Source: JAHEJE01 sp965216335
GTDB taxonomy: Bacteria; Pseudomonadota; Alphaproteobacteria; Rhizobiales; Aestuariivirgaceae
Length of the DNA: 64,000 nt
Reading direction: 5' to 3'
Assembly: GCA_965216335.1 (NCBI GenBank)
Contig: OZ244154.1
Span: 3,658,001-3,722,000, forward strand
Below, piece by piece: positions 1-9,201 of the stretch (positions are counted from its first letter, which is position 1; every line of letters begins with the position of its first letter). The position numbers and the translations under genes are program-made. The notes beneath the pieces are model-generated. The model was not told the DNA's origin. It made no database searches and worked only from the letters and a program-made list of their open reading frames with translations.

Positions 1-2982
1 TTTCAGGGCGCTGAGGGCGGCGAACGGCGAGTCCTCGATCCGCCGGTCCGGCTTGCCCGACCGGTGGGGTGCCTGGCCCTTGCGCTTTGCGCCCTGATGC
101 CTTGCCTTTGGTTTGTCCTTCTGCCCGGCGTTCCGGCGGGCCGGCCGGTCAGGCCGTTTCCTGGCCTTGAACGGGCCGGTGCCGGCTGGCCACCAGACCT
201 CCACTTCCGCCGGTTCAGCGTCGGTTTCAGGGGCATCATCGGCAGGTTCAACGCTCTCCTCTGCCTCGCTTGCCGCGGCCTTCGGTTCCTGCGCGGCCTC
301 TGCCGGTTTGGCCACAGGTGCCGCGGCATCGGCGGCGACAGCCTCACCCGTACCAGAAGCATCCGGCGCGGCCGGTGCATCCGGTGCGACCGGAGCGTCC
401 GGCTTGTCTGCGGCGTCTTGTGCGACCTCCTCGGTGTCCGCCGTCTTTGTCTCCTTGACCTTGTTTGCAACAGCACCCTTGGATCCCTCGGTTGCTCCCG
501 CCGCAGTCTTATCCGCCGGCTTTGCCGGTACCGGTTCGCCGGCCACCTTCACACTGTCGGCCGGACGCATCTGGGACTTGAAATCCAGGGTCTTGAGGAT
601 GTCGGAAAACTCCTCGCCGGAACAGCCGACCAGCGACATCATGTCCGGCACGACGATAAACCCGCCGCCCTCGACCGATCCTGCCGGGCGGATATCGCCG
701 TCGAACTGCGGACGCCAGAACACCCGCGAGCGGATCATGTCGGACAACCGCTCGATCATGTCGATGCGTACCGCCCGGGTCCCGCACGGCATGAAGCCGA
801 TGATCCGGTAGAACCCATCAGGCGCTGCCGTGTCAAGTGGCACCGACGTCAGCCCCTGGCCCGGAATGTCCGGCACGCTCGCGCGCTCGAACCCGCCGGC
901 CTTGTCACACTCCAAGGCCCACAGCAGAACCCGCAACTGGGTCGCCGCAGGTTTCAGCAGCACCGGAATGAAGATGTGCATCGCCCCGAACCGGACGCCG
1001 AATTTGCGCAGCTGTCCGCGCGCCTCCTGATCGAGCGCCTTGACGTCGTCGGCCACCTCGGCGCGCTGCAGCACGCCGTAACTCTCTATGAGCCGGAACG
1101 CCAGCCCGCGCGCCAACCCGCTCAGATCGTCGGCCTCCGACAGCGATACCAGCGGTTCCAGCACGCTGCCGACCTGGCGCTGCACAAACTTGTCCATGCG
1201 CATCTGCACGGCATCGCGGTCGATGCCGGACAGAGCCTCCTCGGCGCGCAGGGTCACCTCCGGCTTCAGGCCGCTGCTGCCGGCGCCGAGCCGGGCGAGC
1301 ACCGCGCCCTGCCACTCGACAGCCCCATCCGCCGTCAGTGTGAAATCCGGGTCCGGCGCTGCCGAAATCGCCTGGGCGCGCGCCTCGACCTCAGCTGCCA
1401 CGGCCTTGTGCACCGCTTCCTTCATCGGCTTGCCCAATGTGTCCGGGCCGGGCTGGAAGGTCAGGCCGTCCATGCGCCCGACCGGCTCGTTCTCGACCAG
1501 CACGGTGCCATCGTCCTCAACAACAGACATGATTTCTTCCCTTTGGCGCAAACGGCGCATCAGCACCGCCGTCTTGCGGTCGATAAAACGCTGTGACAGC
1601 CGGTTATGCAAGGCATCCGATAGTTTGTCCTCGATCTCGCGCGTCCGCCCCTGCCAGTGGGCTGCATCGTCGAGCCAGTCGGCCCGGTTGGCCACGAACG
1701 TCCAGGTGCGCACATGGGCGATCCGGTTCGACAGGGTGTCTATGCCGCCATCGTCGCGATCGCAATAGGAAAGCTGGCGGGCGAACCAGTCCGCCGGAAT
1801 GCGCCCCGGCCCGGCGCACAAATAGTCGAAAACCTTGTGCACAATGTGGGCGTGTTCGGCGCCTGAGATATTGCGGTAGTCGGGGATCTGGCACACCTCC
1901 CACAGCAGCATCACCCGGTCGCGCCTTGCCGCCTTGCTGCGCACGTCCGGATCGCGCGACAGGAACGCCAGGGCATCGGCATCGGCGGCCGGCTGGGCCC
2001 GCGTCAGCCCGGCCCGGCGCGGCGCCTTGGCGAGGCTGTCCTGCAGGGCATCGAGCGAGCCGAACGACAGCTTGCGGTTGCGCCACTGCAGCACCCGCAC
2101 CGGCTCGAAACGGTGGCTTTCCAGCTGCTCGACGGTTTCATTGTCGAACGGCGGCGCCTCGCCGGTCACCCCGAACGTGCCATCATTCATGTAGCGCCCG
2201 GCCCGCCCGGCCACCTGGGCCAGCTCGGACGGGTTGAGGTGGCGGAACTGAAACCCGTCGAACTTGCGCGTTGCCGCAAAGGCGACGTGGTCGACATCCA
2301 TGTTGAGCCCCATGCCGATGGCATCCGTGGCGACGATGTAGTCGACATCGCCCGACTGATAGAGCTCGACCTGGGCATTGCGGGTGCGCGGGCTGAGCGC
2401 GCCCAGCACCACCGCCGCCCCGCCGCGCTGGCGCCGGATCAGTTCGGCCAGGGCATAGACCGTGTTGGCGGAAAACCCGACCACCGCCGAGCGCCGCGGC
2501 AGGCGCGACACCTTCTTCTGGCCGGCATAGGTCAGCGTCGACAGGCGCGGCCGCTGGATGAACTTCACATCGCTCAACAGCTCGCCGAGCAGGGTGCGCA
2601 TGGTGTCGGCACCGAGCAGCATGGTCTCGCGGGCCCCGCGCCGGTGCAGGATGCGGTCGGTGAACACGTGCCCGCGCTCGAAGTCGGCGGCCAGCTGCAC
2701 CTCGTCGATGGCCAGGAACGCCACATCGATGTCGCCCGGCATCGCCTCGACGGTGCACACCCAGTATTTGGCACCCGGCGGCACGATCTTTTCCTCGCCG
2801 GTGATCAGCGCCACCCGGGCATCGCCGACCTTGCCGCGCACCTTGTCGAACACCTCGCGCGCCAGGAGCCGCAAGGGCAGGCCGATCATCCCCGTCGGGT
2901 GGGCCAGCATGCGCTCGACGGCAAGATGCGTCTTGCCGGTGTTGGTCGGCCCCAGGACCGCTGTTACATTTCCTGCCGGCAC
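1..2982 (-). CDS. SUV3/MgpS-like DEAD/DEAH-box RNA helicase, C-terminus cut by window edge
   Basis: The product is a superfamily 2 helicase of the alphaproteobacterial MgpS/SUV3-like type, expected to unwind RNA with ATP. The Walker A motif GPTNTGKTH lies near residues 10-18, the DEAD-box equivalent reads IDEVQ, and motif VI reads QVAGRAGRY. The C-terminal third is a low-complexity tail, first Ala/Pro/Glu-rich and then Lys/Arg-rich, ending in DSPFAALSALK at the window edge. That ending resembles the last residues of the family, so I infer only a few residues are missing. I chose the GTG at 2982 because an AGGAG sits six bases upstream and the family starts just before the Walker A strand; another in-frame GTG lies at 3030. 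It is divergent from rpmB. Confidence 0.88.
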   Translation of the reverse strand, partial: MPAGNVTAVLGPTNTGKTHLAVERMLAHPTGMIGLPLRLLAREVFDKVRGKVGDARVALITGEEKIVPPGAKYWVCTVEAMPGDIDVAFLAIDEVQLAADFERGHVFTDRILHRRGARETMLLGADTMRTLLGELLSDVKFIQRPRLSTLTYAGQKKVSRLPRRSAVVGFSANTVYALAELIRRQRGGAAVVLGALSPRTRNAQVELYQSGDVDYIVATDAIGMGLNMDVDHVAFAATRKFDGFQFRHLNPSELAQVAGRAGRYMNDGTFGVTGEAPPFDNETVEQLESHRFEPVRVLQWRNRKLSFGSLDALQDSLAKAPRRAGLTRAQPAADADALAFLSRDPDVRSKAARRDRVMLLWEVCQIPDYRNISGAEHAHIVHKVFDYLCAGPGRIPADWFARQLSYCDRDDGGIDTLSNRIAHVRTWTFVANRADWLDDAAHWQGRTREIEDKLSDALHNRLSQRFIDRKTAVLMRRLRQREEIMSVVEDDGTVLVENEPVGRMDGLTFQPGPDTLGKPMKEAVHKAVAAEVEARAQAISAAPDPDFTLTADGAVEWQGAVLARLGAGSSGLKPEVTLRAEEALSGIDRDAVQMRMDKFVQRQVGSVLEPLVSLSEADDLSGLARGLAFRLIESYGVLQRAEVADDVKALDQEARGQLRKFGVRFGAMHIFIPVLLKPAATQLRVLLWALECDKAGGFERASVPDIPGQGLTSVPLDTAAPDGFYRIIGFMPCGTRAVRIDMIERLSDMIRSRVFWRPQFDGDIRPAGSVEGGGFIVVPDMMSLVGCSGEEFSDILKTLDFKSQMRPADSVKVAGEPVPAKPADKTAAGATEGSKGAVANKVKETKTADTEEVAQDAADKPDAPVAPDAPAAPDASGTGEAVAADAAAPVAKPAEAAQEPKAAASEAEESVEPADDAPETDAEPAEVEVWWPAGTGPFKARKRPDRPARRNAGQKDKPKARHQGAKRKGQAPHRSGKPDRRIEDSPFAALSALK

Positions 2983-3667
2983 CGGCAACTCCTGGGGTCG
3001 TGACCCAAAATCCGGCCCAAACCGGGCCACCCTGTTAACGATTGAAACACACGGCGAACAGACCCTGACCGAATCACCGACCCGTTAATTATTCCACATT
3101 TGTTCGCACAATCGGATTGGCTGAATTCCCGCAAAACCTCAACCGGCCACTGTCAGACGAGTTAACAGCTTTGACGGCGATTTCAAGCATCGCAGCCCGC
3201 AAGTGTTAACATCGCGGCTGAAGTCTGAAGCGATCCTTAATTCCCGCCACCGGTCTCGCCAGGGTATTCGCGTTAATATGTTCACACTAAGGAACAAACC
3301 GGAACACAACAGGCCCGAATCGCTGATGACCACCGATTCGTGGTTTGTTCACCGCTACATCTTGTGGTCGGCCGGCCTGCCGGCGCTAGCGTGATCGCCA
3401 CCGATGGCCTTTTTGATGCCTCTGCGCGCCCGACTGTTAACCATTGTGCCGCAATGGTACAGGGAGCACGGGGCAGGGCAGGGCCGGCCGCACCGCCCGG
3501 TTTTTGCGGCAAACCTCACGCTGCATCTTGACGGGGCCCACCAAGCCCCGTATAGACCTGCCGGATTGTGGGTTCGGACTATGTCCGGGCCGGCTGAGCG
3601 GTGCCGAGGCACCGCGTTTCACTACCAAATTCGAGAACTGAATTCGAGATTGTCTGGAGGCTTCGAG
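2983..3667. other. Intergenic region with clustered TTAA sites, no gene recognised
   Basis: This spacer separates the divergent helicase and rpmB genes and must hold both promoters. Its first half is clearly richer in A+T than its surroundings and carries TTAA at 3035, 3085, 3162, 3206, 3237, 3273 and 3437. The spacing between them is irregular and does not fit a TTAA-N7-TTAA CtrA box. Several short open frames cross it, but none has a good ribosome site or a recognisable product. I see no tRNA or terminator. Confidence 0.6.
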
Positions 3668-3967
3668 ATGGCCCGCCGCTGTGAATTGACCGGCAAGGAC
3701 GTGCTGACCGGAAACAACGTCAGCCACGCGAACAACAAGAACCGCCGGCGCTTTCTGCCGAACATCTGCAGCGTTCATCTGCTCAGCGACGCCATGGGCC
3801 AGAGCTACGGCTTCAAGGTCGCCGCCAGCACGCTGAAGACGGTTGAGCATCGTGGTGGCCTGGACGCCTTCCTGCTCAAGTCGCGCAGCGACGACCTGTC
3901 TCTGAAGGCCCGCCGCCTGAAGCGCCAGATCGTCAAGAAGCAGCAGGCCGCCGCCGACGCCGCCTGA
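3668..3967 (+). CDS. rpmB: 50S ribosomal protein L28
   Basis: L28 is a component of the large ribosomal subunit. The 99-residue product starts MARRCELTGKDVLTGNNVSH, the canonical alphaproteobacterial L28 N-terminus, and continues with the basic NNKNRRRFLPN segment and a Lys/Arg-rich C-terminus ending in an Ala-rich tail. The ATG at 3668 is preceded by GGAGG at 3656-3660, which fixes the start; upstream in-frame codons have no such site. The gene appears monocistronic, with hisS starting about 140 bases downstream and no obvious intrinsic terminator between them. The assignment is secure. Confidence 0.97.
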   Translation: MARRCELTGKDVLTGNNVSHANNKNRRRFLPNICSVHLLSDAMGQSYGFKVAASTLKTVEHRGGLDAFLLKSRSDDLSLKARRLKRQIVKKQQAAADAA

Positions 3968-4104
3968 GCGCCACGCCCTATCGCCAGACGCTGAACCGTC
4001 GCTGCCCGGCCGCACCAGGCGCCGGCACGCCCCTTGTCACCCTCCTGCACCTCCGTTAGAAGGCATGCACTGCCTATTGCGTGTGGTGCAACGGACCCTT
4101 TTCC

Positions 4105-5688
4105 ATGGCCAAGAAGAACAAACCCAACCGCCCCAAGGCGCGGCTGCCGCGCGGATTTGTCGATCGTTCGCCCGGCGACATCCGCGCCACCCATGCCATG
4201 ATGGAAGCGATCCGCGAGGTCTTCGAGCGCTACGGTTTCGACCCCGTCGAAACCCCGATGTTCGAATACACCGACGCGCTCGGCAAATTCCTGCCTGACG
4301 CCGACCGCCCCAACGAGGGCGTGTTCTCGCTCACCGACGACGACGACCAGTGGATGAGCCTGCGCTACGACCTCACCGCCCCGCTCGCCCGCCACGTCGC
4401 CCAGAACATCAACGATATCCAACTGCCCTACCGCACCTACCGGGCCGGCTACGTCTTCCGCAATGAAAAACCGGGCCCCGGCCGCTTCCGCCAGTTCATG
4501 CAGTTCGATGCGGACACGGTGGGGGCGCCCAACGTTACCGCGGATGCCGAGATGTGCATGATGATGGCCGACACCATGGAAGCCCTCGGCATCGCCCGCG
4601 GCGACTACGTCGTGCGCGTCAACAACCGTAAGGTGCTCGACGGCGTCATGGAGGCCATCGGCATTGGCGGCGACGAGCACGCCGGCACCCGCCTTGCGGT
4701 TCTCCGCGCTATCGACAAGCTCGACAAGTTTGGGATCGAAGGTGTCCGCTTACTGCTTGGTGAAGGCCGCAAGGATGAGAGCGGCGATTTCACCAAGGGT
4801 GCGGGATTGGGTGATGAACAGGTATTCAAGATTCTTGTTTTGATTGATAACGAAGGGGGCTACGACGAGGGCACAGGAGTAATCACAAGCCCTGAAGGAT
4901 ATATGTACGGTGTGTCGGATGATTTAACTTCGGACGGCACAATTAATTTTGCCGAACAACTCGTCAGAATCCACTCACTCTTTGAGTCGAATGACAAGTA
5001 TCAGGATGGCATGACGGAGCTTGCCGATCTCGCAGGCCTTGTCATCAATAGTGGTTATGCGTCCGACCGTATCAAAATCGATCTCACCTGCGTCCGTGGC
5101 CTCGAGTACTACACCGGCCCCGTCTACGAGTGCGAACTCCTCTTCGACGTCACCAACGAAAAGGGCGAGACGGTGCAGTTCGGTTCGGTCGCCGGGGGAG
5201 GGCGCTATGACGGCCTTGTCCAGCGCTTCACCGGCCAGCAGGTCCCGGCCACCGGCTTTTCCATCGGCGTCTCGCGCCTGATGACGGCGCTGAAGAACCT
5301 TGGCAAGCTGAACGACACCGGCACCCTGCCGCCGGTCCTCGTCTGCATCATGGACCGCGATGCCGAAAGCCTCGGCGGCTACCAGAAGATGGTCACCGAA
5401 CTGCGCGACGCCGGCATCCGCGCCGAGCTGTTCCAGGGCAACCCCAAACAGTTCGGCAAGCAGCTGCAATACGCCGACCGCCGCGGCTGCCCCGTGGCCG
5501 TCATCGAGGGCGGCGACGAACGCGCTGCCGGCCAGGTCCAGCTCAAGGACCTGATCGCCGGCAAGATCCTGTCCGGCGAGATCGAAAGCCGCGAAGAATG
5601 GACCGAAGCCCGCGCCGCCCAGGTGAGCGTCCCGCGCACCGATCTCGTCGCCGAGGTCAGGAAAATCCTCGCGCAGTATCAGGGCTAG
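4105..5688 (+). CDS. hisS: Histidyl-tRNA synthetase
   Basis: This is a class II aminoacyl-tRNA synthetase that charges tRNA-His in the cytosol. The 527-residue product shows motif 2 (TYRAGYVFRNEKPGPGRFRQF, about residues 110-131), the histidine-specific RGLEYYTGP motif near residue 330, motif 3 (a GVSRL-type sequence near residue 390) and a C-terminal anticodon-binding domain. The ATG at 4105 gives MAKKNKPNRPKARLPRGF, the usual N-terminus; a GTG 24 bases upstream is less likely. Codons from about 4725 to 5080 differ sharply from the rest of the gene: TTA, TTG, CTT, ATT, AGA, ACA and GGA become common. That stretch corresponds to the insertion domain before RGLEYYTG. hisZ and hisG follow on the same strand after an unusual repeat-rich spacer. 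Confidence 0.97.
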   Translation: MAKKNKPNRPKARLPRGFVDRSPGDIRATHAMMEAIREVFERYGFDPVETPMFEYTDALGKFLPDADRPNEGVFSLTDDDDQWMSLRYDLTAPLARHVAQNINDIQLPYRTYRAGYVFRNEKPGPGRFRQFMQFDADTVGAPNVTADAEMCMMMADTMEALGIARGDYVVRVNNRKVLDGVMEAIGIGGDEHAGTRLAVLRAIDKLDKFGIEGVRLLLGEGRKDESGDFTKGAGLGDEQVFKILVLIDNEGGYDEGTGVITSPEGYMYGVSDDLTSDGTINFAEQLVRIHSLFESNDKYQDGMTELADLAGLVINSGYASDRIKIDLTCVRGLEYYTGPVYECELLFDVTNEKGETVQFGSVAGGGRYDGLVQRFTGQQVPATGFSIGVSRLMTALKNLGKLNDTGTLPPVLVCIMDRDAESLGGYQKMVTELRDAGIRAELFQGNPKQFGKQLQYADRRGCPVAVIEGGDERAAGQVQLKDLIAGKILSGEIESREEWTEARAAQVSVPRTDLVAEVRKILAQYQG

Positions 5689-5726
5689 GACCATGCCCGC
5701 AGTTGTGAAAACCGACCCTGCCGCAA

Positions 5727-6127
5727 TCTCCCCCCTCTCCCTCCCTGAGGGGGAGGGATGGGGAGGGGGTGCCGGGCGGTGCCGCGAACGCAGGCTTTGC
5801 ACGTTTTCGCACCGCCGTCCCCCCTCCCTAACCCTCCCCCCGGAGGGGAGAGGGAACACCCATCCTTCTCCCCTGGCGGGAGAAGGTGCCCGCGCCAGCG
5901 GGCGGATGAGGGGGAGGCCGCAGATTACAAGACGCGCCGCCTTCGCCCCCCTCCCCCTTGTGGGGGTGAGGGCCGTTAGGAAATCGCTCCAGTGGAGCGA
6001 TTCTAGGCCCGAACGATGGGGGTGGGGTCCGCGGCGGCTATCATACACTTCCGAGTTTGCGGATCGGCCCAAACCCCACCCGGTCATCGCTGGCGCGATG
6101 CCCACCCTCCCCGCAAGGGGGAGGGTT
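5727..6127. repeat. Cluster of GC-rich palindromic repeats between hisS and hisZ
   Basis: This roughly 400-base spacer holds at least six inverted repeats. Examples are CTCCCTCCCT/AGGGGGAGGG near 5737-5757, the CCTCC/GGAGG block near 5823-5853, CTTCTCCC-N5-GGGAGAAG at about 5865-5886 followed by GCCCGC/GCGGGC at 5888-5902, CCCCCT/GGGGGT around 5948-5967, AATCGCTCC-AGT-GGAGCGATT at 5982-6002, and CCCTCCCC/GGGGGAGGG at 6103-6125. The units of the form CTTCTCCC...GGGAGAAGGTGCCCG...CGGATGAGGG look like the dispersed extragenic palindromes common in alphaproteobacteria. The open frames crossing the region are compositional artefacts. The elements probably fold in RNA, and might act as a processing or attenuation region for hisZG; that is inference. 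Confidence 0.8.
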
Positions 6128-6143
6128 GAGAGGCACACACGCC

Positions 6144-7322
6144 ATGCCCGGTAAATCCTCAAGCCAGCGCCGGGCGCTGGAGGCTCAGAGTGCCACCATC
6201 ACCGCGGTCTTCGAGGCCGCCGGGTATGACTTCATCGCGCCTGACATCCTGCAGCCGGCCGATGTGTTCCTCGACCGCTCGGGCGAGGACATCCGCTCGC
6301 GCACCTTCGTGTTCACCGCGCCCGACGGCACCGAACAGTGCCTCAGGCCCGACCTCACCGTGCCCGCCTGCCGCTACCACCTGACCCATGCCCCGACACC
6401 CGGCCACGAGGCGCGCTATTGCTACTCCGGGCCGGCCTTCCGCTACCAGCCCGGCGGTGAAACCGCCGCCCATCCGCAGGAATTCGACCAGGCCGGCATC
6501 GAGCTGTTCGGCGCCACCGACGCCGGCGCGGCCGATGCGGAAATCCTCGCCCTTACCCTGAAGGCCCTCGAAGCCGCCGGCCTGACCGACTACACCGTGC
6601 GCACCGGCGACCTCGGCCTGTTCCACGGCCTGCTTGCTGCCATCGACATGCCCGAGCGCTGGCGCCGCCGCCTGCACCACCACTTCTGGCGCCCGCGCGC
6701 CTTCCGCGCGCTGCTTCAGGTGCTCACCGGCGCTGTGCCGCGCCCGCGCACCTCGATCTCACCATTGATCGACCGGCTTGAATCCGGCGCGCTGGCCCCG
6801 GCGGCAGAGCTTGCCGAGCAGACGCTGACTGCAGGCAACCTAGCCCTCGTTGCTGGGCGTTCCCTCGATGAGATCGCCGAACGGCTGGCCGAAAAGGCCG
6901 CCGACCGCATAGAGACCCCGCTCACCCCGCTCGACAGCGAACGCATCGATGCCTATCTCGCCGTGCGTGGGAACCCGAGCGAGGCGCTCGCCAGCATCAA
7001 CGCCCTGGCCGACGATCTGGGTGGCGCGATGCGCGCCGCCGCCGGTGCCTATGGCACGCGACTTGAACACATGGCCGCCGCCGGTCTCGACAGCGCCGGT
7101 TTCGAATTCGCCGCCGTGATGGGCCGCGCGCTCGAGTACTACACCGGTTTCGTTTTCCAGATCGAAGTGCCGGATCCGGCCGGTGGCGTCATCGCCATTG
7201 CCGGCGGCGGGCGCTACGACAACATGCTGAGCGATATCGGTGCCGGCGAACCGGTCCCCGCCGTCGGCTGCGCCATCCACACCGAGCGTCTTGCCGCAGC
7301 CATTTCGGAGGGCGCGTCATGA
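6144..7322 (+). CDS. hisZ: ATP phosphoribosyltransferase regulatory subunit HisZ
   Basis: HisZ is a catalytically inactive paralogue of histidyl-tRNA synthetase that joins short-form HisG to make the first enzyme of histidine synthesis responsive to histidine. The 392-residue product has the degenerate synthetase core, including FRYQPGGETAAHPQEFDQAG near residue 100 and the ALEYYTGFVFQIE segment near residue 335, but lacks a C-terminal anticodon-binding domain. The ATG at 6144 has a GAGAGG about ten bases upstream. The stop codon overlaps the hisG start in an ATGA, which indicates translational coupling and matched stoichiometry of the two subunits. Confidence 0.95.
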   Translation: MPGKSSSQRRALEAQSATITAVFEAAGYDFIAPDILQPADVFLDRSGEDIRSRTFVFTAPDGTEQCLRPDLTVPACRYHLTHAPTPGHEARYCYSGPAFRYQPGGETAAHPQEFDQAGIELFGATDAGAADAEILALTLKALEAAGLTDYTVRTGDLGLFHGLLAAIDMPERWRRRLHHHFWRPRAFRALLQVLTGAVPRPRTSISPLIDRLESGALAPAAELAEQTLTAGNLALVAGRSLDEIAERLAEKAADRIETPLTPLDSERIDAYLAVRGNPSEALASINALADDLGGAMRAAAGAYGTRLEHMAAAGLDSAGFEFAAVMGRALEYYTGFVFQIEVPDPAGGVIAIAGGGRYDNMLSDIGAGEPVPAVGCAIHTERLAAAISEGAS

Positions 7323-8011
7323 CCGGCAAGATCGTCATCGCCGTGCCGTCCAAGGGCCGTATGATGGAACATGCCGAAGGCCTGTTCGCCCGTGCCGGCT
7401 TCACGCTCAAGCGCACCGGCTCGGCGCGCGGCTACATGGGCCTGATCGAGGGGCTGGAGGACGCCGAGGTCGCCTTCCTGTCGTCCGGCGAGATCGCCCA
7501 TGCCCTGCGCGACGGCAGCGTCGACATCGGCGTCACCGGCGAGGACCTGCTGCGCGAGACCATCGGCGATGTCGAAGCCTCCCTTGACATCATCTTGCGC
7601 CTCGGCTTCGGCCCCGCCGACGTCATCGTCGCGGTGCCCGAATGCTGGCTCGACGTCGCCACCATGGGCGATCTCGACGAGGTCTCTGTCGCCTTCTATG
7701 CCCGCCACAACAAGCGCCTGCGTGTCGCCACCAAATACATCGGCCTGACCCGCCGGTTCTTCGCCGACAAGGGCGTCACCGGCTACCGCATCGTCGAGAG
7801 CCTCGGCGCCACCGAAGGTGCGCCGGCGGCCGGTACCGCCGAGGTCATCGTCGACATCACCACCACCGGCTCGACGCTAAAGGCGAACCAGCTCAAGATC
7901 CTCGATGACGGCGTCATCCTGAAGTCCGAAGCCGTCCTGGCTGCCCGCAAGGACCTAGCCGCCAGCCCACGCATAGTTGATTTGAGGGACCGCCTCGAAT
8001 CCGTACTGTAA
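7319..8011 (+). CDS. hisG: ATP phosphoribosyltransferase, short form
   Basis: HisG condenses ATP with PRPP, the first step of histidine biosynthesis. At 230 residues it is the short form, which lacks the C-terminal regulatory domain and needs HisZ. The sequence shows the N-terminal VPSKGRM strand, GVTGEDLL, RVATKYIGLTRRFF and the PRPP-binding region GATEGAPAAGTAEVIVDIT near residues 165-185. It overlaps hisZ by four bases and is followed five bases after its stop by the start of an unrecognised envelope protein, so all three may be co-transcribed. The identification is secure. Confidence 0.97.
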   Translation: MTGKIVIAVPSKGRMMEHAEGLFARAGFTLKRTGSARGYMGLIEGLEDAEVAFLSSGEIAHALRDGSVDIGVTGEDLLRETIGDVEASLDIILRLGFGPADVIVAVPECWLDVATMGDLDEVSVAFYARHNKRLRVATKYIGLTRRFFADKGVTGYRIVESLGATEGAPAAGTAEVIVDITTTGSTLKANQLKILDDGVILKSEAVLAARKDLAASPRIVDLRDRLESVL

Positions 8012-8016
8012 CAGGC

Positions 8017-9201
8017 ATGTTACGCCGCGTGCTGATAACCCTCGGTCTGTTGATGGCGCTGGCCGCGACCGCCGCCTTCCTGGCGCCAAAGCTGATGATG
8101 GCGCGACACAGCTTCTCGCAGCACCCCGGCTTCGATGGCTATTTCAGGGCCAATCCGCCGGCCACCGAGTTGCCGTCGGCGCAGGATCAGGACCTGTTGC
8201 GCCGCCACCGGCCGCACATCTTCGCCAGCGCCAACTCGGCGCCGCCGATCGACTTCTACGCCGACTACATCGCTCATGGCGAACTGCGGCGCGGCAATGG
8301 TACGCTGATCGGCGCCAGCGTCACGCCGCAACTCCTGAATGCCCACAAAACTGACCCCGGCGTGGTCTTCACCCACATCCCGCCGCCACAGGAGACCGCG
8401 ACGACGCATCCGGTGGTGTACGGCCGCATCGACCGCGCCACGTTCGACTTGGGCAGCGGGCCGGAACCGCTGACGCTCCTGACCTACAATCTGGTCTTCC
8501 GCCACTCCGGACTGCCGGCCGGCCTGCCCGCCTGGCAAGCCTGGCCTTTGTCTTGGATTGCCGATCTCGATGACTGGCACCAGCTCGATCACTACACCGC
8601 CGCCACGGTTGTTTTGGACAAGGCCCGGCAACCGGTCGCATTGATGCTGCAGCAGCACAACTATCACCGGACCTATCTGTTCGGCGAGGGCATCAGTCTC
8701 GGCAGCGACGGCAGGGCGGAAATCGACATCGCCGAACGCTCGAACGAGCTCTATCCGCATGCCGAGGCCCCCGGGGAACACCGGGCGGCATCATTCATCG
8801 ATCCGGAATCGTGGCGCTACCTGATCGGTGCCAAGAACCGATATTTTTTCGTGGTCACCGACAGGACTGTTCCATCACGCAAAATTGACTATGAGCTTGG
8901 ATTCCTCTCTCCCAGCGATGCTTTTTACACTTTTGCAGGCTTTCTCGGCGCGCGCCGCGCTCTGCCCGGCCGGGACGGGCCTCCGGGCGCAAACTACAAG
9001 ACCCTGCCGCAATTCCTGCCGGTCGGAACGCAGCTGCCGCTTGGCTATTGGCGTGAAGGAAATAGAAACGATATCGGTACGTTAGAGGGTGCATTGGCCG
9101 GAAAAAGCAGCTATGTTGATTTTGCGGACAGACAGGCACGGGTCCTCAGAGCCAACCTGGCGTGCATCCGCCGCTGGCAGGGCGAATGTGCATTGCAATA
9201 G
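8017..9201 (+). CDS. Membrane-anchored or secreted protein of unknown function
   Basis: I do not recognise this family with confidence. The 394-residue protein begins with a hydrophobic segment (about residues 5-27, LITLGLLMALAATAAFLAP) that could be a signal anchor or an uncleaved signal peptide, so the bulk is probably periplasmic. The rest is soluble, with aromatic-rich stretches such as FYADYIAHGEL, LSWIADLDDWHQLDHYTAATVV and LMLQQHNYHRTYLF. This pattern is faintly reminiscent of Vps62/DUF946-type domains, which I rate as a weak guess. The start at 8017 lies five bases after the hisG stop. Base usage becomes slightly less GC-rich in the last quarter. Nothing in the sequence links it to histidine metabolism except position. 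Confidence 0.7.
   Translation: MLRRVLITLGLLMALAATAAFLAPKLMMARHSFSQHPGFDGYFRANPPATELPSAQDQDLLRRHRPHIFASANSAPPIDFYADYIAHGELRRGNGTLIGASVTPQLLNAHKTDPGVVFTHIPPPQETATTHPVVYGRIDRATFDLGSGPEPLTLLTYNLVFRHSGLPAGLPAWQAWPLSWIADLDDWHQLDHYTAATVVLDKARQPVALMLQQHNYHRTYLFGEGISLGSDGRAEIDIAERSNELYPHAEAPGEHRAASFIDPESWRYLIGAKNRYFFVVTDRTVPSRKIDYELGFLSPSDAFYTFAGFLGARRALPGRDGPPGANYKTLPQFLPVGTQLPLGYWREGNRNDIGTLEGALAGKSSYVDFADRQARVLRANLACIRRWQGECALQ

Noticed and set aside
3061..3110. A possible replication origin because of AT-richness and a TTATTCCACA sequence
   Set aside because: The sequence has an inserted base relative to a DnaA box, there is only one, and no hemE, parAB or dnaA neighbours are present.
5693..6154. 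A 153-codon plus-strand frame between hisS and hisZ
   Set aside because: It translates the palindromic repeats into Pro/Arg/Gly-rich low-complexity sequence and has no ribosome site. It is not a gene.
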